From an uncultured Lachnospiraceae bacterium (GTDB lineage Bacteria > Bacillota > Clostridia > Lachnospirales > Lachnospiraceae), in contig CAUAFT010000004.1 in assembly GCA_958428365.1 (NCBI GenBank), positions 1-64,000 of the forward strand: a DNA stretch of 64,000 nucleotides. Reading direction: 5' to 3'. A program made the position numbers and the translations under genes. Under the pieces are notes generated by a model. The model was not told the origin of the DNA. It ran no database searches and was given only the letters and a program-made list of their open reading frames with translations. Each line of letters opens with the position of its first letter. Positions within the stretch are counted from its first letter, which is position 1. Shown here in pieces: positions 35,276 through 43,044 of this stretch.

Positions 35276-36877
35276 CTATCTGTCCCACTTATCGCACAAG
35301 GCGCTGATCTGATCTGCAAATTTCGCCAGATCCTTGTTCGCGCAGCCTTCATTTTTCTGAATCACTGCCATAAGTCTCTCACCCATTGCCACAAGCCTTG
35401 CAAAGACATTGGAGGAAGCCTTGCCGCCTCTTTTCTTCTTCTGAACGATCTCTCTGGAACCCTGTTGTATCTGAATATTTTCAATCAGATCGAACGCGTC
35501 TCCACTGTAAGGAGCGTAGGCATCCAATGCCCGCTCCTGCCTCAGACCTGCCGCAAAGCTCTCGCAGACCTCGTCGTCACCGTGCACAATGAACACCCGT
35601 TTTGGCGGTTTTCGAAAAGCTCCGATCCATTCCATCAGCTTTCCCTTATCCGCATGACCACTGAGTCCCGGCAGATTTAAGATCTTAGCGTGAACCTCGA
35701 TCTGCTCGCCAAAGAGCTTCACTTCCTTCACCCCGTTTAAAAGAGAGTTACCCAGGGTTCCCGGAACCTGGAATCCCACAAAGACCACCGTGGAATCCTC
35801 TCTCCAGAGATTGTGCTTTAAATGATGGCGGATGCGTCCCGCCTCACACATACCGGAGGCGGAGATGATAACCTTTGACTTCTCATCAAAGTTGATCTGT
35901 TTGGACTCCTCGCTGGTAATCGCCATCTTAAGACCGTCAAAACGGATGGGATTGATTCCCCGATTGACCAGATCCAGCGCCTCCTCATCAAAGCATTCCG
36001 CCACGTTCTTATGGAAGATTCCCGTTGCCTCCACCGCCAGAGGACTGTCTATGTAGACCTCAAAATCAGGATATTCCGGCACGAGATTTTCTGTTTTTGC
36101 CTTCCGCAGAAAATAGAGAAGCTCCTGGGTCCTTCCCACGGAAAAAGCCGGGATCACCACATTTCCCCCTCTTCTGAATGTCTCCGTGATCACTTCCGCC
36201 AGCTTTTTGGCATAGTCGATGGAAACTTCATGGTAGCGGTCTCCGTAGGTGGATTCCATAACAACGTAATCCGCCTCCTCAATAAACTGCGGGTCTTTGA
36301 TCAGCGGTTTATTTCCATGACCGATATCCCCGGAGAAAACGATCTTTTTTTCTTCCTCTCCTTCTTTTGCCCACACCTCGATGGACGCAGAACCCAGCAG
36401 GTGTCCGGCATCCACAAAGCGGACGGTCAGCTCCGGGCTGATCTGGATTTTTTCCCCATAAGGGCAGGGTATGAAGTGATCCAGTACTCCCACAGCGTCG
36501 TTCATATCATACAGTGGAACGACTTCCGGTCTGCCGGCGCGCCTCGCCTTCCGGTTCTTCCACTCTGCTTCAAACTGCTGGATATGGGCGCTGTCCTTTA
36601 GCATGATACCACAAAGCTCCGTGGTGGCGTTGGTGGCATAGATCTTTCCCCTGAATCCGTGATTGTACAAAAGCGGTAACAGACCCGAATGGTCGATATG
36701 GGCATGGGTAACCAGGACATAATCTACCTCTGCCGCGTTGACCGGAATCTCCTGATTGACATAGAGATCCGGTCCCTGCTCCATGCCGCAGTCTACAAGA
36801 ACGTTTATATCGCCGATCCGCAGATAATGACAGCTTCCGGTAACTTCATGGTCTGCGCCTAAAAATTCCAGTTTCAT
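35276..36877 (-). CDS. MBL-fold beta-CASP RNA-metabolising hydrolase
   Basis: 533 residues from the ATG at 36877 with AGGAG 8 bases upstream; the frame is open 78 bases further. Metallo-beta-lactamase motif THAHIDHSGL (about 58-67), GHLLGSAS and FSGDIG complete the zinc site. The beta-CASP part has ESTYGDR, PAFSVGRTQELL, SGMCEAGRIRHHL and LSGHAD. Relatives are RNA endonucleases or 5' exonucleases of the CPSF73 group. About 60 residues after the GDDEVCE segment form an extra helical C-terminus. It sits between sigG and sigE but is a common housekeeping family. Confidence 0.88.
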   Translation of the reverse strand: MKLEFLGADHEVTGSCHYLRIGDINVLVDCGMEQGPDLYVNQEIPVNAAEVDYVLVTHAHIDHSGLLPLLYNHGFRGKIYATNATTELCGIMLKDSAHIQQFEAEWKNRKARRAGRPEVVPLYDMNDAVGVLDHFIPCPYGEKIQISPELTVRFVDAGHLLGSASIEVWAKEGEEEKKIVFSGDIGHGNKPLIKDPQFIEEADYVVMESTYGDRYHEVSIDYAKKLAEVITETFRRGGNVVIPAFSVGRTQELLYFLRKAKTENLVPEYPDFEVYIDSPLAVEATGIFHKNVAECFDEEALDLVNRGINPIRFDGLKMAITSEESKQINFDEKSKVIISASGMCEAGRIRHHLKHNLWREDSTVVFVGFQVPGTLGNSLLNGVKEVKLFGEQIEVHAKILNLPGLSGHADKGKLMEWIGAFRKPPKRVFIVHGDDEVCESFAAGLRQERALDAYAPYSGDAFDLIENIQIQQGSREIVQKKKRGGKASSNVFARLVAMGERLMAVIQKNEGCANKDLAKFADQISALCDKWDR

Positions 36878-36896
36878 CCTATCGTCTCCTTGTATC

Positions 36897-36981
36897 ATAT
36901 CTATTGATATATTATCCCCTGCCGGATGGCATCCAACGCGGAGCGCCATGTGCAAGGCATATGTATAATATCAATAGATAT
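36897..36981. repeat. 14-bp inverted repeat with 57-base spacer
   Basis: ATATCTATTGATAT (36897-36910) and ATATCAATAGATAT (36968-36981) are exact reverse complements, placed right upstream of the beta-CASP start. They could be paired operator sites or a long-loop hairpin in its leader. Confidence 0.6.
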
Positions 36982-37014
36982 TATACCATAGATCCCTCTG
37001 AATCGTGTATACAA

Positions 37015-37764
37015 TTACTCAAATTTTACAATTTCTTTTTTCAGTCTTTTCATGATCTTTTTTTCCAGACGGGAGATGTAAGACTGAGAGATACCGAGAA
37101 GGTCCGCTACCTCTTTTTGGGTCATCTCCTCCCCGTTTTTCGTTCCAAGCCCGAAACGCAGCTCCACAATGGTGCGCTCCCTGCCGGAGAGCTTTTTGAT
37201 GGCTTCCCGCAGAAGCTGTTCCTCCACCTCGGTCTCGATATCCCGGTAGATGATATCCTCCTCAGTTCCCAGCACATCGGATAATAACAGCTCGTTCCCG
37301 TCATAATCCACGTTCAGCGGTTCGTCGATGCTGACTTCCAGCTTCGTCTTGTTATTGCGCCGCAGATACATGAGGATCTCATTCTCGATACAGCGGGAAG
37401 CATAGGTGGCCAGCTTGATATTTTTTTCCGGATTAAAAGTATTGATGGACTTGATCAGTCCAATGGTTCCAATGGAGATCAGATCCTCCACTCCCACTCC
37501 GGTGTTGTCGAACTTCTTGGCTATGTAGACCACCAGTCTTAGATTATGCTCGATGAGCATGGATTTAGACTCCTTTAACTTTTCATCCTCCCCGTCCACC
37601 AGCCCCTGGATGTAGTGCGCTTCATCGATGGCGTCCAGCGGCGGCGGCAGAACCTCGCTTCCTCCGATATAATGCACCTCATTTTTTTTCTTCCAGAACA
37701 TCGTATAAAAGGACGGCATAATGCGGATTCCCATCTTATCCTGCAGATTCATTTTTATGTACAT
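37015..37764 (-). CDS. sigE: RNA polymerase mother-cell sigma factor SigE precursor
   Basis: 249 residues. About the first 25-30 residues (MYIKMNLQDKMGIRIMPSFY) form the pro-sequence removed by SpoIIGA. Region 2 has DLISIGTIGLIKSINTFNPE and LATYASRCIENEILMYLRR; region 4 has KEVADLLGISQSYISRLEK. It drives early mother-cell genes such as cotJ. It follows spoIIGA by 19 bases in the usual spoIIG operon order. Confidence 0.95.
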   Translation of the reverse strand: MYIKMNLQDKMGIRIMPSFYTMFWKKKNEVHYIGGSEVLPPPLDAIDEAHYIQGLVDGEDEKLKESKSMLIEHNLRLVVYIAKKFDNTGVGVEDLISIGTIGLIKSINTFNPEKNIKLATYASRCIENEILMYLRRNNKTKLEVSIDEPLNVDYDGNELLLSDVLGTEEDIIYRDIETEVEEQLLREAIKKLSGRERTIVELRFGLGTKNGEEMTQKEVADLLGISQSYISRLEKKIMKRLKKEIVKFE

Positions 37765-37783
37765 ACTCCATCATTCCTTTCTT

Positions 37784-38560
37784 CTACCATAATCTCCCAT
37801 TTAGAATCACCCGATACTCGCTGCTCTTTAAAAAGTCTTCTTCCACCACGGCAAACACTGCCGGTTTCACTGTAATCTCTTTCTTTTTCTTTTGAATCCT
37901 GAGATGATCCAGAGTGACTGCCTGAATCAGACCATGCTCTTTTCCCAGAGAAACAAAGGGAATGTAGCGGTAGGGAAGTTCCTTCACCCCCTCGATCTGC
38001 TCCAGAGTCTCCCTTGCGATTAAGCTGACCGGCAGCTTCACATAGGGATCCACCAGCAGATTTCCCGTGTCAAAAAAGCCTTTTGAGGAAAGTTCACAGT
38101 CTCCCTGACATATCTTTATATCGTATATCTTTTCCTCCTCCTTCCCTCTCTGGAAAAGGCAGAGAAATCCAGTCATGATTACCGCAGCCCCAGCCATGAC
38201 CCAGCCGAAGTGATCTGCTGCTCCCAAAGCCCTGCAGATCCACTCGGTACATCCGCCTACCAGCATCATCAGAAGATACCCGGATCCATAGTCCAGCAGA
38301 AATTCCCGGACGCTCTTCTCCCGAAAGCACCCGTAGAACATCAACGGATTGATGAAAAGATGGACCAACGCCTTATACACCCATGTGTTTTTCAGTATCA
38401 GCATACCCACCGTGCTTCCTATCACCCCGAAAAAGGCTGTCAGCATCATGCGGCGGATCCCACATTGCCTGCCCCGGACTTCCCTCGTCAAAAGGAGGGT
38501 CAGATAATCAAAAAAGAAATTCGTAGCTACATATACGTCTATGTAAAACTCATATTGCAC
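37784..38560 (-). CDS. spoIIGA: Sigma-E processing peptidase SpoIIGA
   Basis: 258 residues. About five membrane spans fill residues 1-140 (start MQYEFYIDVYVATNFFFDYL). The C-terminal aspartic-protease domain has the motif FFDTGNLLVDPY (catalytic Asp in DTGN, about 163). It cleaves pro-sigma-E at the septum in response to a forespore signal. First gene of the operon; GGAGG precedes the ATG. Confidence 0.93.
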   Translation of the reverse strand: MQYEFYIDVYVATNFFFDYLTLLLTREVRGRQCGIRRMMLTAFFGVIGSTVGMLILKNTWVYKALVHLFINPLMFYGCFREKSVREFLLDYGSGYLLMMLVGGCTEWICRALGAADHFGWVMAGAAVIMTGFLCLFQRGKEEEKIYDIKICQGDCELSSKGFFDTGNLLVDPYVKLPVSLIARETLEQIEGVKELPYRYIPFVSLGKEHGLIQAVTLDHLRIQKKKKEITVKPAVFAVVEEDFLKSSEYRVILNGRLW

Positions 38561-38591
38561 CTTCCACCTCCATCACGTTTATCTGCTACCC

Positions 38592-38624
38592 ATTATAGCG
38601 GATGGAACCTGTGGTTTTTGTCAA
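38592..38624 (-). promoter_or_regulatory. spoIIG promoter with long spacer
   Basis: Minus-strand TTGACA and TATAAT are separated by 21 bases. The B. subtilis spoIIG promoter is known for a similarly over-long (22-base) spacer and needs Spo0A~P to work. Confidence 0.7.
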
Positions 38625-38657
38625 AAAAGATGTCCCCATTCCGGTGATTCGTCCTCC

Positions 38658-38667
38658 TTTTTCGACA
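38658..38667 (-). promoter_or_regulatory. Putative Spo0A box
   Basis: TGTCGAAAAA on the minus strand fits the 0A box, about 34 bases upstream of the spoIIG -35. A second, imperfect one (TTTTTTGACAAAA) overlaps the -35 itself. Confidence 0.6.
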
Positions 38668-38681
38668 CCTGAATGTAAAAT

Positions 38682-38727
38682 AAAAAAAGACCGGATCCAC
38701 TGTTACATGGATCCAGCCTTTGTCTTA
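38682..38727 (-). terminator. Terminator of the FN3 protein gene
   Basis: TGGATCCA-type arms (GGATCCA with TGGATCC, extended by AGAC/GTCT across a bulge), then a run of T on the minus strand. Confidence 0.7.
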
Positions 38728-38734
38728 CTGATTT

Positions 38735-39988
38735 TTATTTACGATACGTTGTATACCAGCAATAATTTGATTCACCGGAATAATATTTCTTACCTACCTT
38801 ATTCTGTGCCACCACATATACATAGTACTTCTTACCGGATTTCAACTTGCTGCTTCCGCATTTGGTAATTACTTTGCTTGTACTTTTGGTTGTTGCATAC
38901 TTCTTATAACCGGACTTCTGCTTTGTGGATACATAAATCACATAGCGGTCTGCGCCCTTGATCTTATCCCAGCTTACCTTCAGACCTTTGGAAGTGCTCT
39001 GCATTTTCTTTACATCCGGCTGCTGACAGGTATAAATCCAGCTTGACCAGCCGCCATAGTATTTCTTACCGTTGCTGTCCAGACAATAAGTACGGACTCT
39101 TACTTTATAGAAATTATGTTTCTTTAAGTTGGAATTTTTAATGGTTGCATAATAAGAAGTTGTCTTTTTGGTAAAGGATTTTACTTTTGTATCTTTGTTC
39201 TTATATGCTGTGTATAACTGAACCTCATATCCATCTACACAACGAGCATCCTTCCACTGTAAGGAGAGCTCTCCTGAACTCTCATAATAACCCCTTACCT
39301 TTACACTGGCTGTCTTCTGTGGGGTAACAGGAATTGCAGATTTATATTTTCCTGAGCTTTCGTATGCGGTATAGCCTGCTGCTGTCTTACGACCTGCATA
39401 TACATATACCAGATACTCACTGTTCTTGGAAAGTCCCTTCAAAGTAACGCTTGTCTTTCCATTTACAACAACTGATTTTTCAGAAGAACTTCCTAATTTT
39501 GAATAATAAACCTTATATGTATTCGCACCGGATACCGCGCTCCAGTTCACAGTAACACTGCTTGTAGTTGATTTTGTGTGCTTAATACTTTTAGTGGCAG
39601 TAGCTGGTCTGGTAGCAACTTCAATTGGCGCTGAATATGCACCTATATTGCCAGTCGAATCGATGGATGCTACTCTGACATAATAGCTCTTTCCTGCTGC
39701 GATGGCAGACCAGTCATCATTCCATATTGTACAGGAATTAGAATAGGTTCCTCCGGTGATTCCATCCGTAAATGATGAATTTGAAGAGATCTGAACTGCA
39801 TATGCTTCAGCGCTTGCCACCTCATTCCATGTGACTCCTACTGCTGTCTTGCTGTCATAATCCTGTTTCAATCCCGTCGGCGCTGCTGCTGCCGCTTTTG
39901 TCTGAATCCCACCGACAACTGCCACTGTAACCACAAGAGCCAGTGTCATCAGAATCTTTGTGATAATAGATTTTTGATTCTTTTCCAT
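38735..39988 (-). CDS. Secreted protein with four fibronectin type III domains
   Basis: 417 residues from the ATG at 39988 (AGGAGG upstream). Signal peptide about 1-36 with core ILMTLALVVTVAVVGG and an Ala-rich cleavage region. Four FN3 repeats follow, each with the W...YxV pattern (VTWNEVASAEAYAVQI, VNWSAVSGANTYKVYY, LQWKDARCVDGYEVQL, VSWDKIKGADRYVIYV). There is no LPxTG or membrane anchor, so it is probably released or held by wall interactions; the last three domains are very Lys/Tyr/Ser-rich. No enzyme domain is present. An adhesive or binding role is likely. Confidence 0.85.
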   Translation of the reverse strand: MEKNQKSIITKILMTLALVVTVAVVGGIQTKAAAAAPTGLKQDYDSKTAVGVTWNEVASAEAYAVQISSNSSFTDGITGGTYSNSCTIWNDDWSAIAAGKSYYVRVASIDSTGNIGAYSAPIEVATRPATATKSIKHTKSTTSSVTVNWSAVSGANTYKVYYSKLGSSSEKSVVVNGKTSVTLKGLSKNSEYLVYVYAGRKTAAGYTAYESSGKYKSAIPVTPQKTASVKVRGYYESSGELSLQWKDARCVDGYEVQLYTAYKNKDTKVKSFTKKTTSYYATIKNSNLKKHNFYKVRVRTYCLDSNGKKYYGGWSSWIYTCQQPDVKKMQSTSKGLKVSWDKIKGADRYVIYVSTKQKSGYKKYATTKSTSKVITKCGSSKLKSGKKYYVYVVAQNKVGKKYYSGESNYCWYTTYRK

Positions 39989-40037
39989 AATAATCCTCCT
40001 TTGCATTTTTTTTAAAACAATCTTTTAATCCAATTAG

Positions 40038-40066
40038 ATTTTAGCATGGTTTTTGCAAAAACACAA
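40038..40066 (-). promoter_or_regulatory. Promoter of the FN3 protein gene
   Basis: Minus-strand TTGTGT, 17-base spacer, TAAAAT. Confidence 0.5.
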
Positions 40067-40157
40067 TATAGGAAAATTTTTCTTGTACAATTATCATTTT
40101 TTGTCAAAACGTAATAATCGACATACTATTTGACTTTCAGCACAGCGTTTCCCTGCA

Positions 40158-40227
40158 TAAAAAATGCTCTAAGTGTCGCTTCACTAACCACGGAAAAAAA
40201 TCGTGATCAAGAAGTCACTTAGAGCAT
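40158..40227 (-). terminator. Multi-stem terminator-like hairpin behind the flavodiiron gene
   Basis: ATGCTCTAAGTG (40164-40175) pairs with CACTTAGAGCAT (40216-40227); nested inside are CTTC/GAAG and CACG/CGTG stems. TTTTTT follows on the minus strand. Confidence 0.7.
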
Positions 40228-40283
40228 ATAACACCCAACGGGAACTTGTCCGTTTTTCTTCAATTATATAATTTTCTGCTGCT

Positions 40284-41444
40284 TTACACCAGCTTCTCTG
40301 CCAGTTCTTCCATTACATTTTCTGTCTCCGGTTTCACAGTAGAACGGATCGTGACCACCGGTTCCACCATCTCCATATCCTTCTGTTTTTCCAGCATTCC
40401 CTTCATGATCTTTGCAGCCGCCGGGGCCCAGGAGCCGTTCTCCATAAAGGCTACGGTACGCTTCTGATAATTCTTTGCTTTCAGATGATTCAAAAAGTCT
40501 TCCATGCATGGGAAGATTCCCCCGTCATAGGTTGCGCAGGCAAGGATCATCTTGGAGTAGCGGAATGCGTTCCCCACCGCATAGGAGACGTCCTCTCTGG
40601 CAAGATCCGCTAAGACCACCTTTTTCGCTCCTTTTTTCTCAAGGATCGCTTTCATCTGCTCTGCCGCGCGCTTGGTATTGCCATGGATGGAGGCGTATGC
40701 CAGCAGGATTCCCTCCTCCTCCGGCTCATAGCTGCTCCAGGTCTGATATTTTTCAATGTAATATCCCAGATCTTCCTTTAAGATCGGTCCATGCAGCGGG
40801 CAGATCATGCGGATGTCCAGTCCCGCTGCTTTTTTCAAAAGCGCCTGTACCGGATTTCCGTATTTTCCAACAATGTTGATAAAATATCTTCTCGCCTCGT
40901 CGGTCCAATCCTCCTCGCAGTCCAGACTTCCGAATTTTCCAAAGCCGTCGGCGCTGAACAGGATCTTTTCCGACTGCTCATAGGTCACCATGACCTCCGG
41001 CCAATGTACCATCGGGGCCATGAAAAACTGCAGGGTGTGCCTTCCAAGACTCAGGGTATCTCCCTCTGCCACAGTAATTCCTCTCTCCTTAAAATCCAGG
41101 GTGAAAAACTGCTCCATCATCGGGAAGGTCTTAGCATTCGCCACGATCTGCATATTCGGGTAACGCAGCGCCAACAGCTCGATATTGGCAGCGTGATCCG
41201 GCTCCATATGGGAGACGATCAAATAATCCGGCTCCCGGTCTCCCAACACTCCGTTTAAACCACGCAGCCAGTCACCGGTTGCCCGCACATCCACGGTATC
41301 CATGACCGCCACCTTTTCATCCAATATCACATAGGAGTTATAGGACACTCCATTTGGAATCGGATACTGGCTTTCAAACAGATCCAGCGTCTTATCATTT
41401 GCCCCGATATATTTAATATTTTCTGTAATCGCAATATCACTCAT
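40284..41444 (-). CDS. fprA: Flavodiiron protein, FprA family
   Basis: 386 residues. N-terminal diiron metallo-beta-lactamase domain with SHMEPDHAANIE (HxExDH, about 79-90), a His at MVHWPEVM and Asp in LFSADGFGKFG. The C-terminal flavodoxin domain begins near 245 (ILLAYASIHGNTKRAAEQM) and binds FMN. These proteins reduce O2 to water or NO to N2O, protecting strict anaerobes. Last gene of the GH13-DUF5662-trpS operon, 39 bases behind trpS. Confidence 0.92.
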   Translation of the reverse strand: MSDIAITENIKYIGANDKTLDLFESQYPIPNGVSYNSYVILDEKVAVMDTVDVRATGDWLRGLNGVLGDREPDYLIVSHMEPDHAANIELLALRYPNMQIVANAKTFPMMEQFFTLDFKERGITVAEGDTLSLGRHTLQFFMAPMVHWPEVMVTYEQSEKILFSADGFGKFGSLDCEEDWTDEARRYFINIVGKYGNPVQALLKKAAGLDIRMICPLHGPILKEDLGYYIEKYQTWSSYEPEEEGILLAYASIHGNTKRAAEQMKAILEKKGAKKVVLADLAREDVSYAVGNAFRYSKMILACATYDGGIFPCMEDFLNHLKAKNYQKRTVAFMENGSWAPAAAKIMKGMLEKQKDMEMVEPVVTIRSTVKPETENVMEELAEKLV

Positions 41445-41483
41445 CTTCTCATTTCCTCCTGTCTGTCTCTAACGAATTTTACC

Positions 41484-42488
41484 CTATCGGATCCTCTCCG
41501 TCAATCCTACTTTTTTCTGTACCTTGCGAAGCGTCTTCATAGCATAATAAGCGGCTTTTTCATCGTTAGCCTTAATCATGCTCTCGATATAGGATTTATC
41601 TTTCATCAACTGCTCGTAACGCTCCTGTAACGGTTTTAAGTGATCGGCAACGGTCTCTCCCACCGCCATTTTGAAGTCCCCGTAGCCTTTTCCGGCAAAT
41701 TCCTTCTCAATCTCCTCGTTGGTCTTGCCGGTAACGGCTCCGTAGATATCCATCAGATTGCTGATGCCTGGTTTCTCCTGCGCATAGCGCACCTCGCTGC
41801 CGGAGTCCGTCACTGCCTTTTTAAACTTGCGGATAATGGTATCGGTATCATCCAGAAGCAGAATGGTGGCGTTCACATTCTCATCAGACTTGGACATCTT
41901 CTTCGTCGGCTCCTGAAGGCTCATGATCTTCGCACCCTTTTTGCCGATATAGGCTTCCGGAATGGTAAAGACCTCGCCATAAATATTATTAAAGCGCTCT
42001 GCAATATCCCTTGTGATCTCCAGATGCTGCTTCTGATCCACGCCCACCGGAACCACATCCGCCTGATAGAGCAGGATATCCGCCGCCATGAGCACCGGGT
42101 ATGTATAGAGTCCCGCATTGATGTTATCGGCATGTTTGGACGCCTTATCCTTGAACTGCGTCATCCGGTTCAGCTCTCCCATATAGGTAAAGCAGTCCAG
42201 GATCCACGCCAGCTCCGCATGACCGGAGACATGGGACTGATAATAAATGCAGTTTTTCTCAGGATCCAGACCTGCCGCCACATAGAGGGCGTAGAGCGCC
42301 CGCGCATTCTTCCGAAAATCTGCCGGAACCTGGCGTACGGTCAGAGAATGGAGATCCATGACCCCATAAATACATTCGTATTCATCGGTCAGTTCCACCC
42401 AGTTTTTTAACGCTCCCAGATAATTGCCCAGCGTCAGGGTTCCTGTCGCCTGCATTCCACTGTAAAGTACTTTTTTTCCATCTAACAT
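41484..42488 (-). CDS. trpS: Tryptophanyl-tRNA synthetase
   Basis: 334 residues. Class I motifs: GTLTLGNYLGAL (TLGN as HIGH variant, about 16-27) and KKMSKSDENVNATI (KMSKS, about 193). Shows the TrpRS signature around GVMDLHSLT and DVVPVGVDQKQHLE. GAGGAGAGACAGATC precedes the ATG. No T-box stands upstream; it is transcribed from inside an operon. Confidence 0.95.
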   Translation of the reverse strand: MLDGKKVLYSGMQATGTLTLGNYLGALKNWVELTDEYECIYGVMDLHSLTVRQVPADFRKNARALYALYVAAGLDPEKNCIYYQSHVSGHAELAWILDCFTYMGELNRMTQFKDKASKHADNINAGLYTYPVLMAADILLYQADVVPVGVDQKQHLEITRDIAERFNNIYGEVFTIPEAYIGKKGAKIMSLQEPTKKMSKSDENVNATILLLDDTDTIIRKFKKAVTDSGSEVRYAQEKPGISNLMDIYGAVTGKTNEEIEKEFAGKGYGDFKMAVGETVADHLKPLQERYEQLMKDKSYIESMIKANDEKAAYYAMKTLRKVQKKVGLTERIR

Positions 42489-42501
42489 GATCTGTCTCTC
42501 C

Positions 42502-43038
42502 TCACCTTTTATTTTTCAATACTTCTCTTCGTATGTAATCATAAGTCGCTTCTTCTCCCTGCTCCGCCAGCATATGTAACAGCCGTTCTAACAGTTCTCT
42601 GGTCTCAGGGTGGAGAATATGAACATTCTTCCCATTTTCATAATACTCTAAAGGATCCCTGTCCGTATACTTCTCTTTCCGGTAATTCTTTGACGCTGAC
42701 ATCCGGTCAATAAACATCTCCACCACATACTTTTCCGGCATCCTCATACCGCAGATACCCTCTTTTTTATCGATGCTGTAATCGATCCAGTACTCCATAT
42801 GATGCTTGTTCCTACCCTTGTGATGCAGCCAGGCGGAAGAATAACCCTTATCCGCCCTCTCCGCATTGTTGGGACTCATATTGCCCTGGTAATACTTACA
42901 GCCCACCAGAAACTCCACCGGGTTATACTTACTCCAATCGTGCATAATGCCCTGCCGGTACAGCCCCACCTTAAAGCAGCCTGCCCGGACTAACCGTTTA
43001 TGATTTGTGATGGTCTTAAAATGCTGCCATGCTTTCAT
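42502..43038 (-). CDS. DUF5662 family protein
   Basis: 178 residues. Conserved pattern HDWSKYNPVEF (about 33-43), WLHHKGRNKHHMEYW and a C-terminal HILHPETRELLERLLHMLAE. The many His/Asp suggest a metal-binding helical fold; function unknown. It lies 6 bases behind the GH13-like gene and 13 before trpS. Confidence 0.8.
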   Translation of the reverse strand: MKAWQHFKTITNHKRLVRAGCFKVGLYRQGIMHDWSKYNPVEFLVGCKYYQGNMSPNNAERADKGYSSAWLHHKGRNKHHMEYWIDYSIDKKEGICGMRMPEKYVVEMFIDRMSASKNYRKEKYTDRDPLEYYENGKNVHILHPETRELLERLLHMLAEQGEEATYDYIRREVLKNKR

Positions 43039-43044
43039 GTTATG

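Noticed and set aside
41640..42410. 256-codon plus-strand frame opposite trpS
   Set aside because: Shadow of trpS, whose catalytic motifs are intact on the other strand.
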